The notes: a model not told the origin generated them from the letters alone. A DNA stretch of 64,000 nucleotides from an uncultured Clostridium sp. (GCA_937927335.1 CALBDU010000004.1:1-64000), one strand, 5' to 3'. Numbered from the stretch's first letter, positions 25,457-34,524 are shown. Made by a program: numbers and translations.

Positions 25457-26200
25457 TTGAGAACTTCTAATAAAATCATAACTGCACTTTTTTTAATTTT
25501 GATTTCTATGGCATGGTCTCTCGTTATGAATAGTAATATGGTGGCTTTTTCAGAAAAAAGATATCTTCCCATATACTCAGTAGATGGAAAGGAGAAGAAA
25601 ATTGCTGTAACCTTTGACGTTAATTGGGGAGAGGATTACACTTTGGAAATTCTAGACATCCTTGATAAGTATAATGTGAAAGCCACATTTTTTTTAGTAG
25701 GCAGGTGGGTTGACGACCATCCGGAGATAGTAAAGCAGATTTATTCAAGGGGGCATGAATTAGGGAACCATACAGATATGCATCCCGATTTGACCAAGGT
25801 TTCCAAGGAAAGGATAGTAAATGAAATTGCCGCAGCGGATGCAAAAATATATAATCTCACAGGGTTTCAAACAAGGGTTTTCAGATGTCCTTCAGGCTCC
25901 TACAACAATTTGGTAATCAGCACTGTAGAAGCTACAGGCCATTTGCCCATACAGTGGGATGTGGATAGTATTGACTGGAAGGAGCAGGGGGCAGAAGTTG
26001 AACTAAACAGAGTATTAAAAAAAACAAAGCCGGGCTCCATATTACTTTTCCATAATAATGCAAAATATACACCTGAAAATCTAAACAAGGTACTGAAATA
26101 TTACAAAGAACAGGGATATGAATTAGTTAAAGCCGGAGATCTTATATATAAAGAAAATTATTATTTGGATAACAATGGAAGACAATTTGAAAAAAATTGA
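25457..26200 (+). CDS. Polysaccharide deacetylase, PdaB-like sporulation protein
   Basis: A 247-residue NodB-domain protein with an N-terminal membrane anchor (about 8-27). The first NodB motif reads TFDVNWG instead of TFDDG, so the usual second Asp is Val, as in PdaB-type sporulation deacetylases. The metal His pair is in GNHTDMH, RCPSGS follows and LLFHNN closes the domain. PdaB maintains spores after the late stages of sporulation in Bacillus. I start at TTG 25457, 5 nt after a strong GGAGGA; a GTG at 25409 is in frame but has no good site. Confidence 0.82.
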   Translation: MRTSNKIITALFLILISMAWSLVMNSNMVAFSEKRYLPIYSVDGKEKKIAVTFDVNWGEDYTLEILDILDKYNVKATFFLVGRWVDDHPEIVKQIYSRGHELGNHTDMHPDLTKVSKERIVNEIAAADAKIYNLTGFQTRVFRCPSGSYNNLVISTVEATGHLPIQWDVDSIDWKEQGAEVELNRVLKKTKPGSILLFHNNAKYTPENLNKVLKYYKEQGYELVKAGDLIYKENYYLDNNGRQFEKN

Positions 26201-26330
26201 ATAATATGGTATTATTAGAAGGAATTAAGTATTGGTATAGAATTTGTAATTATATAAGTATATTTTCATGAATTACTGAATAACTATAGGATAAAAGAGA
26301 ATTTAGATACTAATGGAAAGAGGGGAAAGT

Positions 26331-26951
26331 ATGGACAATTTAATGGAAAATAATAAGATTTATCTGGAAGGAACTGTGGAATCTCCTTTGGAATTCAGTC
26401 ATGAAATGTATGGAGAAGGTTTTTATACATTTTATATGGATGTTCAGAGGCTAAGCGATGCTAAGGACAAGCTTTTTATTACTGTTTCAGAGCGTCTTAT
26501 CCAGGGAATGGACTTGTCAATCAACAGTGAAATAATTGTAGATGGTCAGCTAAGATCCTACAATAAATTTGTAGATGGCTGTAATCGATTAATATTAACT
26601 GTATTTGCAAGAAATATTGAAAAATGTATCGAGAGAAGTAAAAATCCTAATCAGATATTCTTAAATGGGTATATATGCAAAGCCCCAGTTTACAGGACAA
26701 CCCCTTTTGGCAGGGAAATATCAGATATGCTGGTGGCAGTTAATAGGGCATATAACAAATCTGACTACATACCAGCTATAGCCTGGGGAAGGAATTCCAG
26801 GTTCTGCCAGAACCTTTCAGTGGGAGATAATATCAAAGTCTGGGGAAGGCTTCAAAGCAGAGAATATCAAAAGAAGATATCTGATGAAGAGGTAAAAAAG
26901 AAAATTGCTTATGAAGTTTCTATATCAAAGATGGAAAAGACTGAGGAATAA
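26331..26951 (+). CDS. Tandem OB-fold, single-strand-binding-like protein
   Basis: A 206-residue protein that appears to hold two OB folds. The first (about 8-100) begins NKIYLEGTVESP; the second (about 108-205) begins NQIFLNGYICKAPVYR and contains the SSB-like sequences VAVNRAYNKSDYIPAIAWG and VGDNIKVWGRLQSREYQKK. It lacks the acidic tail of housekeeping SSB. It could bind single-stranded DNA in repair or replication; this is inferred from fold. AGAGGGGAAAG decides the start. Confidence 0.72.
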   Translation: MDNLMENNKIYLEGTVESPLEFSHEMYGEGFYTFYMDVQRLSDAKDKLFITVSERLIQGMDLSINSEIIVDGQLRSYNKFVDGCNRLILTVFARNIEKCIERSKNPNQIFLNGYICKAPVYRTTPFGREISDMLVAVNRAYNKSDYIPAIAWGRNSRFCQNLSVGDNIKVWGRLQSREYQKKISDEEVKKKIAYEVSISKMEKTEE

Positions 26952-26954
26952 AAC

Positions 26955-26982
26955 AAACGGCTGCAAAGCAGCCGTTTCCTAT
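26955..26982. terminator. Bidirectional terminator between SSB-like gene and dapH
   Basis: AAACGGCTGC and GCAGCCGTTT form a perfect 10-bp stem with a 3-nt loop, in the 27-bp gap between two convergent stop codons. Confidence 0.85.
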
Positions 26983-27689
26983 TTTCTAAGATCATCCAGC
27001 AATTTAGTTTTGTCCTTAGTCTTATCATCTACATCCTTAACTATTTTTGCAGGTGTGCCTGCTACTACAACTCCTGAAGGTACATCGGAAACTACCACGG
27101 CTCCTGCGGCAACTACAGCACCAGCACCGATTTTAACTCCTTCAAGTATTACAGCATTGGCTCCTATTAAAACGTCATCACCTATTTCGCAAGGCTCCTT
27201 GCTTGGTGGCTCCAATACTCCTGCAACCACGGCTCCAGCACCAAGATGCACCCTTTTTCCAAGCTTGCCTCTTGCTCCAACCACTGCATTCATATCTACC
27301 ATGGTACCTTCACCGATTTCAGCTCCGATATTTATTACGGCACCCATCATAATAACTGCATTTTTATGTATTACTACCTTATCTCTGATTATGGCACCCG
27401 GCTCAATCCTTGCATCCACATCCAGAAGATCCAGCATTGGAATGGCAGAATTTCTTCTATCATTTTCCAATCTGTATTTCTTTATATTTTCCTTGTTCTT
27501 TTCAATAAAGGCTTTAATTTCAGAGCCTTCTCCAAATAGTATATAAAGGTTTTCCCAGTGATAGCTTTCTATATTTCCAAAATCACAATTACTTAAGTCT
27601 CCCTCTAAATACACTTTAACAGGAGTGGATTTTTTTGCATCTTTAATATATCTTGCTATTTCATATGGATCTGTTAAATTGTAACTCAT
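26979..27689 (-). CDS. Tetrahydrodipicolinate N-acetyltransferase
   Basis: A 236-residue enzyme of the acetylase branch of lysine/diaminopimelate synthesis, acetylating tetrahydrodipicolinate with acetyl-CoA. An N-terminal cap (about 1-85, starting NLTDPYEIARYIKDAKKSTP, the DapH signature) precedes a left-handed beta-helix of hexapeptide repeats (about 88-215; PGAIIRDKVVIHKNAVIMMG, then GAVVAAGAVVVSDVPSG). It stands alone on the minus strand, away from asd-dapA-dapB, with a GAGGAAAAAT ribosome-binding site. Confidence 0.95.
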   Translation of the reverse strand: MSYNLTDPYEIARYIKDAKKSTPVKVYLEGDLSNCDFGNIESYHWENLYILFGEGSEIKAFIEKNKENIKKYRLENDRRNSAIPMLDLLDVDARIEPGAIIRDKVVIHKNAVIMMGAVINIGAEIGEGTMVDMNAVVGARGKLGKRVHLGAGAVVAGVLEPPSKEPCEIGDDVLIGANAVILEGVKIGAGAVVAAGAVVVSDVPSGVVVAGTPAKIVKDVDDKTKDKTKLLDDLRK

Positions 27690-27832
27690 ATTTTTCCTCC
27701 TCAGGTTTTACTTTAATAATAACATTATAATAAATATGCAGAATTAATAAAAGGGGCAAAGCTGTTTTTTTATTGTAACAAATTACAGTGATGAAAATAA
27801 TTTAATAGTATAATATTGGATGAGGTAAATCT

Positions 27833-28816
27833 ATGGATTATGAGTTCAAAGACTGCATGGACGCAGGCAGTGAATATTGTCCTTGTCATCTTGCAGAATC
27901 AGGGGATTGCATAATATGCTCCCAGCTGTCAGGGAAGAACTTCTGTGATTGCACCAACTGGAAAGGTGTATGCATATATCAGGAGTATAAATTAAATGGC
28001 AGCCAGGCAAAAGGAGAAAGGGAAACCTATAACTGCAAAATAGTTAAAAAAGAAATGCATGAGGAAAATCTGCATATATTTACATTGAATGCTCCTAAAA
28101 GCCTTGCGGCACGGATATCAGCACCGGGAAGTTTTGTTTTTGTCAGAGATCCTAAAACAAACTGCTATTATGATACTCCAATATCAATTATGGAATCCGA
28201 CCCAGAGGATAGTAAAATAAAATTTGCTATTGAGAAAAGGGGAATTAAGACCAAGAATGTGTGCCTGCTGCAAAAGGGTGACATTATGACCCTGAGAGGT
28301 CCTTTTTGGAATGGAATACTGGGGAAAAAAAATCTGGAAGCAGCTATTAACGGAACTTCTGTTGTGATATGCAGAGGGATAGGCATAGCTCCGGCAATAC
28401 CGGTTTTGAAGAAATTATATGGAAACGGGAATAAAATCATAGTATTATTGGATAGCATGCCTTTTCGAAATGATTTTTCTAAAGAATATATGGATAAATA
28501 TGAGGCGGAGGTCCATCACTGCACGGTGATCAGGCAGGGCGCCCTTACTGAGGAGTTCAAGTACTTGCTTAAGGAAATCAAATTAAGGGAGAAAATAAAC
28601 CTGATACATTGCGACGGACCAGATATATTGATACATCAGCTGTTGAATTTTATAGACCAGAATATTAAATTTTCCTGCTGCAATAATTCAAGAATGTGTT
28701 GCGGAGAAGGGGTATGCGGCACCTGCAGCACAAGATACGAAGGCCACAAGGTAAAAAGACTATGCAAGGTTCAGCTGGATCCAAAGTATATTTTTAAGGG
28801 GAGAAGATTGATATGA
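27833..28816 (+). CDS. PyrK-like FAD/NAD-binding electron-transfer protein with Cys-rich N-terminus
   Basis: A 327-residue flavo-iron-sulfur protein. The first 55 residues are Cys-rich (CPCHLAESGDCIICS, then FCDCTNWKGVC), probably a metal or cluster site. A ferredoxin-reductase-type FAD/NAD module follows (about 60-260; RGIGIAPAIPVLKKL is the NAD-binding region). The C-terminus has the PyrK-type 2Fe-2S ligands MCCGEGVCGTCS. It overlaps the next gene by 4 bp (ATGA), so the two products probably form a complex. No pyrD lies nearby, so a role in pyrimidine synthesis is unlikely; the physiological electron acceptor is unknown. Confidence 0.78.
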   Translation: MDYEFKDCMDAGSEYCPCHLAESGDCIICSQLSGKNFCDCTNWKGVCIYQEYKLNGSQAKGERETYNCKIVKKEMHEENLHIFTLNAPKSLAARISAPGSFVFVRDPKTNCYYDTPISIMESDPEDSKIKFAIEKRGIKTKNVCLLQKGDIMTLRGPFWNGILGKKNLEAAINGTSVVICRGIGIAPAIPVLKKLYGNGNKIIVLLDSMPFRNDFSKEYMDKYEAEVHHCTVIRQGALTEEFKYLLKEIKLREKINLIHCDGPDILIHQLLNFIDQNIKFSCCNNSRMCCGEGVCGTCSTRYEGHKVKRLCKVQLDPKYIFKGRRLI

Positions 28817-30105
28817 AGGTTATAATTATAGGCGGAGGCTGGGCTGGCTGCAGTGCAGCTGTAACAGCAAGAAAAGCAGGTGCAGAGGTTGAAATTTATG
28901 AAAAAACAGATATGCTGCTAGGGCTTGGTAATGTGGGTGGAATAATGAGAAATAATGGAAGATACACCGCTGCTGAAGAACTGATCTGCCTTGGAGCTGA
29001 AGAGCTTATAAGCATAACTGATAAAAACTCCAGGCACAGGAACATAGATTTTCCAGGACACAAACATGCATGGCTCTATGATGTGAATAAAATTGAACCG
29101 GAGGTCAGAAGCTGTCTCCAGGACCTTGGGGTAAAGATAAATGTGGTAACAAGGATAATTGATGTTGAAATGCTCGATGACGAAATAAAGGGGATTTACA
29201 CCTCAGAGGGAAATTATATCAGTGGAGATGTTTTCATTGAAGCCACTGGTTCTACGGGTCCTATGGGCAATTGCCTCAAGTATGGGAACGGATGCTCCAT
29301 GTGTGTTCTTAGATGTCCTGCTTTCGGCCCCAGGGTTAGCCTAAGCAGCAGGGCGGGGGTGGACGATTTGCAGGGAGAAAGAGATGACGATTTGTTTGGT
29401 GCATTCAGCGGCTCCTGCAAACTCTGCAAGGACAGTATAGAGGAAAGTTTGATAAGGGAACTGGAGGAAAAGGGGGTAATGGTGCTTAAAGTACCTGAGG
29501 AGGATGTGAACATAGATAAACTTAAGGCAAAGGTTTGTCAGCAATATGCCTTAAAGGAGTTTGCAGAAAATATTGTACTGCTGGATACAGGCCATGTTAA
29601 ACTTATGACCTCCTATTATCCTTTAGACAAGCTGAGAAAAATAAAAGGACTGGAGAAGGTTAAATATATCGATCCCTATGCAGGGGGCAAAGGAAATTCC
29701 ATAAGATATCTTTCGGTGGCACCAAGATCAAATGATATGAGAATAAAAAACATTAAGAATATGTTTTGTGCTGGTGAGAAAAGCGGCTTATTTGTAGGAC
29801 ATACCGAGGCCATTGCTACCGGGGCGCTGGCAGGGCATAATGCAGTAAGAAGCTTTCTTGGGATGAAGCCTCTTATTCTCCCAGCGGCAACTGCTATCGG
29901 CGATTTGATTTACTATGCTAATGAAATGGTTAAAACAAAAAAAGGAAGGCGAAACAGATATACCTTTGCAGGAGCAGAATATTTCAAAAGAATGCAGGAG
30001 CTAGGCCTTTATTCAACAAATGCAAATGAGATCAAAAACAGGATAGATAAGCTTAATCTCACTGACATTTTTAATGAAACACTGATTTTAGATCCTATTT
30101 CATAA
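28813..30105 (+). CDS. FAD-dependent oxidoreductase with Cys-rich insert
   Basis: A 430-residue two-dinucleotide-binding-domain flavoprotein. The Rossmann motif VIIGGGWAGCSAAVTARKAG is at the N-terminus, and the C-terminal FAD motif reads MFCAGEKSGLFVGHTEAIATG, a GidA/MnmG-like pattern. A mid-protein insert carries GCSMCVLRCPAFGP and SGSCKLCKDS, which could hold an iron-sulfur cluster. Coupled by ATGA overlap to the PyrK-like gene, it is probably the catalytic half of a two-subunit oxidoreductase. Substrate unknown. Confidence 0.78.
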   Translation: MKVIIIGGGWAGCSAAVTARKAGAEVEIYEKTDMLLGLGNVGGIMRNNGRYTAAEELICLGAEELISITDKNSRHRNIDFPGHKHAWLYDVNKIEPEVRSCLQDLGVKINVVTRIIDVEMLDDEIKGIYTSEGNYISGDVFIEATGSTGPMGNCLKYGNGCSMCVLRCPAFGPRVSLSSRAGVDDLQGERDDDLFGAFSGSCKLCKDSIEESLIRELEEKGVMVLKVPEEDVNIDKLKAKVCQQYALKEFAENIVLLDTGHVKLMTSYYPLDKLRKIKGLEKVKYIDPYAGGKGNSIRYLSVAPRSNDMRIKNIKNMFCAGEKSGLFVGHTEAIATGALAGHNAVRSFLGMKPLILPAATAIGDLIYYANEMVKTKKGRRNRYTFAGAEYFKRMQELGLYSTNANEIKNRIDKLNLTDIFNETLILDPIS

Positions 30106-30133
30106 AAGAAAATATACATTTTGTAAAAATGAA

Positions 30134-30164
30134 GCCCTGGCAGCTGTTGTCAGGGCCCATTTTG
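30134..30164 (+). terminator. Terminator after the oxidoreductase pair
   Basis: GCCCTG and CAGGGC enclose an 11-nt loop; the tail is CCATTTTGTT. Moderate quality. Confidence 0.55.
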
Positions 30165-30247
30165 TTGTTAATTGTAGATAAATGTTATATAATTATGTGG
30201 ATATTATGTTAAATTTACTAAAAATGAAAATATAAAGGGGAGAAATT

Positions 30248-31567
30248 ATGGGAGTCACATCGGAAATACTAATAGATCTAATTGAAGCAATAATTTTGTT
30301 AAGTATTTATCAGATTTTCTTGAATGATAAAAGTTTTTTTAAAGAAAATAAATTAAAGTCATTAATTTTCTGTACTGCTTTCACCGCATTCATATATTGG
30401 AGCTCAACAAATGTATCCATGCTTTACCACAGTCTCTTTAATATTGTTTTTTCAATATTGCTGCTGCTTTTTGTTACACGAATAAATGTATGGTCAGCAG
30501 CTCTTATATATTTTATATTTATGATAATCATTCTTATAACTGAAATGTCAGTGGGTGTTATGGAAATGATGATATTCAGCACCAGCATGGATCAGCTTTT
30601 AGTAGACCCGCAGCACCTTATGATATTTACAGCTGCCACAAAGATGCTTCAGATTGGAATTATAATTTTGCTTTACAGATTCGATTTATCACTAAGGAGA
30701 TTCAAAATATTTCAAAAGGGCAGTTCTATATATTCCAATTTTATTTTTTCCATAGGGGTTTTCGGGATGTTTACATTTGGAATAACCTTAAGTAATTTTG
30801 ATGTTAAAAATATGGTTCTTTACAATATAATGCTGTTCGTACTGTATATTGGTTTTTTTATTCTTTCTATAAGAGATTTTCAAGAGAGAGACAGGCTTCT
30901 TGGTATTAAAAACAAATACCAGGTACAGGAATATCAAATTAAAAATATGGAGGAAATTATATCTATAATAAGAGAGGAAAAGCATGATTATGCAAACCAT
31001 ATAAATGTTATCCAGGCACTTTGCACATTAAACAAGCCAAATACCGTTGAAAAAATAAAGGAATATGTTGCAGGAATAATCGGGTCTGTTCAAGGCTCCT
31101 TTAAATACCTGGATACTGGCAATGACTACATAGACGGCCTTTTATCAATAAAAAACAATTATGCAGGTAAAAATGGCATAAATTTCGGTGTTAACGTGGA
31201 GGAACCTTTAAGCACTTTGAAAATTAAGTCCGAGGACCTCATAAGTATTATAAGCAACCTGGTGGACAATGCCTTTCAGGCCTTTGATGACAGTGCATAC
31301 AGCAAAAATGTATATTTTGATACCTGTGTCAGTGAAGAAAAGTTCATAATAGAGGTGGCCAATAACGGGAAAAAGATACCTGAAAACATTATTAAAAGTA
31401 TCTTTTTGAAGGGATTTTCTACAAAGGGAGACAAGAACTCAGATCATGGATATGGATTATTCATAACCAGGGAGCTGGTAGAAAAAAATCATGGCTCCAT
31501 TTCAGTAGAAAGCGATGATTTTGAAACAGTATTTACAGTTATATTTGATTTGAATAAAACAGCATAA
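30248..31567 (+). CDS. Orphan AgrC-like sensor histidine kinase (GHKL)
   Basis: A 439-residue membrane kinase. About six hydrophobic segments fill residues 1-215; the dimerisation region has EEKHDYANHINVIQAL, with the His expected to be phosphorylated, and the GHKL ATPase domain contains SNLVDNAFQAF (N box) and DHGYGLFITRELVEKNHGS (G2 region). The layout matches AgrC-type peptide sensors or the CitA/DpiB-related HATPase_c_5 group. No response regulator or peptide-precursor gene lies beside it, so its partner must be elsewhere. Confidence 0.85.
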   Translation: MGVTSEILIDLIEAIILLSIYQIFLNDKSFFKENKLKSLIFCTAFTAFIYWSSTNVSMLYHSLFNIVFSILLLLFVTRINVWSAALIYFIFMIIILITEMSVGVMEMMIFSTSMDQLLVDPQHLMIFTAATKMLQIGIIILLYRFDLSLRRFKIFQKGSSIYSNFIFSIGVFGMFTFGITLSNFDVKNMVLYNIMLFVLYIGFFILSIRDFQERDRLLGIKNKYQVQEYQIKNMEEIISIIREEKHDYANHINVIQALCTLNKPNTVEKIKEYVAGIIGSVQGSFKYLDTGNDYIDGLLSIKNNYAGKNGINFGVNVEEPLSTLKIKSEDLISIISNLVDNAFQAFDDSAYSKNVYFDTCVSEEKFIIEVANNGKKIPENIIKSIFLKGFSTKGDKNSDHGYGLFITRELVEKNHGSISVESDDFETVFTVIFDLNKTA

Positions 31568-31604
31568 TATAATAGGTATATTAAATATCTGGGAGGTATC
31601 TTAA

Positions 31605-32759
31605 TTGGATTATTTAGATAAGGTTTCAAAAAATGTTAATAGTATAGAAATATCAGGGATAAGAAAATTTTATAACAAGCTGTCAGATTACCCGGATGCT
31701 ATATCCCTAACCCTTGGTCAGCCAGATTTTGATGTGCCTGAAAAAATCAAAGCAGCTATAATCAGCGCAATAAATGAAAACAAAACCACCTATACTTCAA
31801 ATGCAGGAATTCCGGAGCTGAGACAGGGAATCTGCAATTATCTCAAGGGGTTTGATATCAGCTTTAAGCCGGAGGAGGTTTGCATTACAGTAGGAGGCAG
31901 CGAAGGCCTGATGGATGTTTTTGCCGCCCTTTTGAATCCTGGAGAAAAGGTGCTGATCCCCACACCTGCATATCCTGCATATGAAAGCTGTGTAAAGCTC
32001 ATAGGAGGAGAAATAGTCAATTATAATTTAAAGGATGATTTTTCAATTGACTTTGTAGCACTGGAAGGTTTATTAAAAACGGAAAAACCAAAGCTTATGG
32101 TAGTTTCTTACCCCAGTAATCCAACAGGAGCGGTTTTGGGAGCGGAAGACAAGAAAAGGCTTCAAAGGTTTATAAAAGATAATGACATCATTGTTATCAG
32201 TGATGAAATTTACAGTTCTCTGTGCTTTGAACCTGAATATCATTCAATATGCCAGTTTGAGGATATTAGGGATAAGGTTGTGCTGGTCAGCGGATTTTCA
32301 AAAATGTTTTCCATGACAGGCCTCAGGCTTGGATTTGTGTGCGCTGTTCAGGGATATATGGATTCTATAATTAAGGTCCACCAATATAATGTATCCTGTG
32401 CTCCTTCCATTGTACAGTGGGGTGCCTGTGAAGGCTTGAGGGAATGTATGGGCGATGTGGAGCATATGAGAAGCCAGTTTATAAAAAGAAGGGACTATCT
32501 CTACAATGAGCTTAAAAGACTGGGCTTTGATATGTATATGCCAAAGGGTGCATTCTATATGTTTCCAGGCATAAAAAAGTTCAATATGAAAAGTGATGAT
32601 TTTTGCGAAAGGCTTCTTAAAGAGGCTGGGGTTGCCATTGTTCCAGGTACTGCCTTTGGAAAAGGCGGTGAAGGTTACATCAGGATATCCTACGCCTACA
32701 GCATGGAGCAGCTTATGGAATGTGTTAAAAGAATAGAAAAGTTTATTTCAAAAATATAA
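31605..32759 (+). CDS. PLP-dependent class I aminotransferase
   Basis: A 384-residue fold-type I aminotransferase (aspartate/aromatic aminotransferase or PatA-like). It has the substrate-side pattern LTLGQPDFDVPEKI, NPTGAVL, the cofactor Asp/Tyr in SDEIYSSL and the Schiff-base Lys in SGFSKMFSMTGLRLG. It starts with TTG at 31605, supported by GGGAGG 9 nt upstream and no better ATG. It is adjacent and convergent to dapB; a role as DAP-pathway aminotransferase (PatA) would fit the acetylase route but is inference. Confidence 0.88.
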   Translation: MDYLDKVSKNVNSIEISGIRKFYNKLSDYPDAISLTLGQPDFDVPEKIKAAIISAINENKTTYTSNAGIPELRQGICNYLKGFDISFKPEEVCITVGGSEGLMDVFAALLNPGEKVLIPTPAYPAYESCVKLIGGEIVNYNLKDDFSIDFVALEGLLKTEKPKLMVVSYPSNPTGAVLGAEDKKRLQRFIKDNDIIVISDEIYSSLCFEPEYHSICQFEDIRDKVVLVSGFSKMFSMTGLRLGFVCAVQGYMDSIIKVHQYNVSCAPSIVQWGACEGLRECMGDVEHMRSQFIKRRDYLYNELKRLGFDMYMPKGAFYMFPGIKKFNMKSDDFCERLLKEAGVAIVPGTAFGKGGEGYIRISYAYSMEQLMECVKRIEKFISKI

Positions 32760-32785
32760 GGCAGACCTGGGTCTGCCTCTTATAT
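32759..32785. terminator. Bidirectional terminator between aminotransferase and dapB
   Basis: AGGCAGACC and GGTCTGCCT form a compact hairpin in the 26-bp gap between convergent stop codons, with AT-rich tails on both strands. Confidence 0.75.
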
Positions 32786-33538
32786 TTATGCATTTTTAAT
32801 GACGTCATCCATGTTGTAAAGTCCAGGTGCCTTTCCACACATATATTCACATGCCTTTAGTGCTCCTACGGCAAAAACTTCCCTGGAGATTGCAGAGTGT
32901 TTAATCTCAATGACCTCTCCTGCACCAGCAAAAATAACCTCATGATCACCCACAATATTTCCGCCTCTGATGGCATGGATGCCTATTTCCTTATGATTTC
33001 TCTTTGACATACCGTGACGGCCAAAGTTATATTCGGTTTCCTCAGGTATTGCTCCCTTTATGGTATCTGCCAGCAATATTGCTGTTCCGCTTGGAGCATC
33101 CACCTTTTGGTTATGGTGCTTCTCAATAATTTCTATATCATAATTGTTATAAAGAAAGGCACTGATATTCTTAAGCACATTATTTACAACATTTATTCCA
33201 ATAGACATGTTGGCAGATCTGAAAACAGGTATTTCTGCTGAAGCTTCTTTAATTTTCATCAGCTGTTCCTCATTATATCCTGTAGTGCAGAATATCACAG
33301 GAGTCTTCTTATCCTTTGCCAGGGCAAGAAGTCCGTCCAGGGCATCCGGCCTTGAAAAATCCAGGATAACATCTACCTCTGTTTCACATTTATCCGGTGA
33401 GCAGTAAACTGGAAATTTGCCATATTCAGTATTTTTGTCGATTCCGGCCCCTATCTCCAGATTTGGGAAATTTAAAATTGCATTGCAAATTACTTTTCCC
33501 ATTTTTCCATTGCATCCGCTTAATAAAATTCTTATCAT
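32786..33538 (-). CDS. 4-hydroxy-tetrahydrodipicolinate reductase
   Basis: A 250-residue NAD(P)H-dependent reductase of the lysine/DAP pathway, last gene of asd-dapA-dapB. The Rossmann motif LLSGCNGKMGKVI is N-terminal, and the catalytic EKHHNQKVDAPSGTA section is intact. I start at 33538 (MIRILLSG) with GGAGG upstream; an in-frame extension to 33592 would run through the intergenic hairpin. DAP feeds peptidoglycan and lysine; the same intermediate feeds dipicolinate in spores. Confidence 0.95.
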   Translation of the reverse strand: MIRILLSGCNGKMGKVICNAILNFPNLEIGAGIDKNTEYGKFPVYCSPDKCETEVDVILDFSRPDALDGLLALAKDKKTPVIFCTTGYNEEQLMKIKEASAEIPVFRSANMSIGINVVNNVLKNISAFLYNNYDIEIIEKHHNQKVDAPSGTAILLADTIKGAIPEETEYNFGRHGMSKRNHKEIGIHAIRGGNIVGDHEVIFAGAGEVIEIKHSAISREVFAVGALKACEYMCGKAPGLYNMDDVIKNA

Positions 33539-33570
33539 AGAAAACCTCCAAAAATATTTTCTATAAAATT

Positions 33571-33602
33571 TTGTAGTTTTGCCATAAGACAAAACTACAA
33601 TT
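33571..33602 (-). other. Perfect stem-loop between dapA and dapB
   Basis: TTGTAGTTTTG and CAAAACTACAA form an 11-bp perfect stem with an 8-nt loop, in the gap between dapA and dapB. On the minus strand it is followed only by AAATTTTATAG, a weak terminator tail. It could be a partial terminator, an RNA processing site or a stabiliser. Confidence 0.6.
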
Positions 33603-33606
33603 CAAA

Positions 33607-34485
33607 TTAGAGTAATCCGTAATTTTTCATTTCAGTTTTTAATACTTCAAGATTTGCCTCAGTCATGTCACAAAGAGGAAGTCGCAGCTTGCCAACCTTC
33701 ATTCCCATGAGATTCATGGCAGTCTTTACAGGAATAGGATTTGTTTCTATAAACAAAGCATTTGTAAGTGCCAGAGTATCCAGCTGGATTTTAAGGGCTT
33801 CCTTTAATTTTCCATCCAGGAACAGGTGAGCCATATCCCTGACATCTTTTGGAATAATATTGGCTGTTACGGAAATTACGCCTATTCCGCCAAGAGCCAT
33901 AAGAGGAATAACCTGATCGTCATTACCTGAGTAAATATCAAGCTTATCACCACAAAGTGCCTTAATTTCAGCTATCTGGCTGATATTTCCGCTTGCTTCC
34001 TTTACTGCAACTATGTTTTTATCATCACAAAGCTTAGCTAAAGTTTTTGCAGTAATGTTCATTCCGGTTCTTCCTGGAACATTGTAAATAATTATAGGAG
34101 TATTCACACTGTTTGATATTGCTTTAAAGTGTTCTACAAGGCCTTTCTGTGTAGTTTTGTTATAATAAGGTGTTATTACCAATAACCCGTCTACACCAAT
34201 GCTTTCAGCCCACTGACTCATTTTAATGGAGGCTGCGGTGTTATTTGTTCCAGTACCTGCTATTACAGGTATTCTCTTGTTGATTACATCAACGGTAAGC
34301 TTTATTGTGTCTTTTCTTTCCTGTTCAGTCATAGTGGAAGCTTCACCGGTAGTTCCGCATACAACTATAGCATCAGTACCCTGCTCAACGTGCCACTGGA
34401 GTAATTCCTCAAGTTTTTTGAAGTCCACACCATCCTCAGTAAATGGAGTAACAATAGCCACAGCTGATCCTTTAAATAAACTCAT
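33607..34485 (-). CDS. 4-hydroxy-tetrahydrodipicolinate synthase
   Basis: A 292-residue TIM-barrel lyase that condenses pyruvate with aspartate semialdehyde. The family signatures are visible: VVCGTTGEASTMTEQE, the catalytic Tyr in IIYNVPGRTGMN and the Schiff-base Lys in IVAVKEASGN. It lies between asd and dapB, all in the same direction, with AGGAAGAGGTG upstream of its ATG. Confidence 0.96.
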   Translation of the reverse strand: MSLFKGSAVAIVTPFTEDGVDFKKLEELLQWHVEQGTDAIVVCGTTGEASTMTEQERKDTIKLTVDVINKRIPVIAGTGTNNTAASIKMSQWAESIGVDGLLVITPYYNKTTQKGLVEHFKAISNSVNTPIIIYNVPGRTGMNITAKTLAKLCDDKNIVAVKEASGNISQIAEIKALCGDKLDIYSGNDDQVIPLMALGGIGVISVTANIIPKDVRDMAHLFLDGKLKEALKIQLDTLALTNALFIETNPIPVKTAMNLMGMKVGKLRLPLCDMTEANLEVLKTEMKNYGLL

Positions 34486-34524
34486 ACCAACACCTCTTCC
34501 TATAAATTTTATATTAGATTAAAA

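Noticed and set aside
27050..27430. Apparent short tandem DNA repeats (GCTCC, ACTAC units)
   Set aside because: They encode the regular hexapeptide turns of the DapH beta-helix and are not a DNA repeat element.
27246..27539. Plus-strand His/Tyr/Cys-rich frame opposite dapH
   Set aside because: It arises from the hexapeptide-repeat codons of dapH read on the other strand and has no ribosome-binding site.
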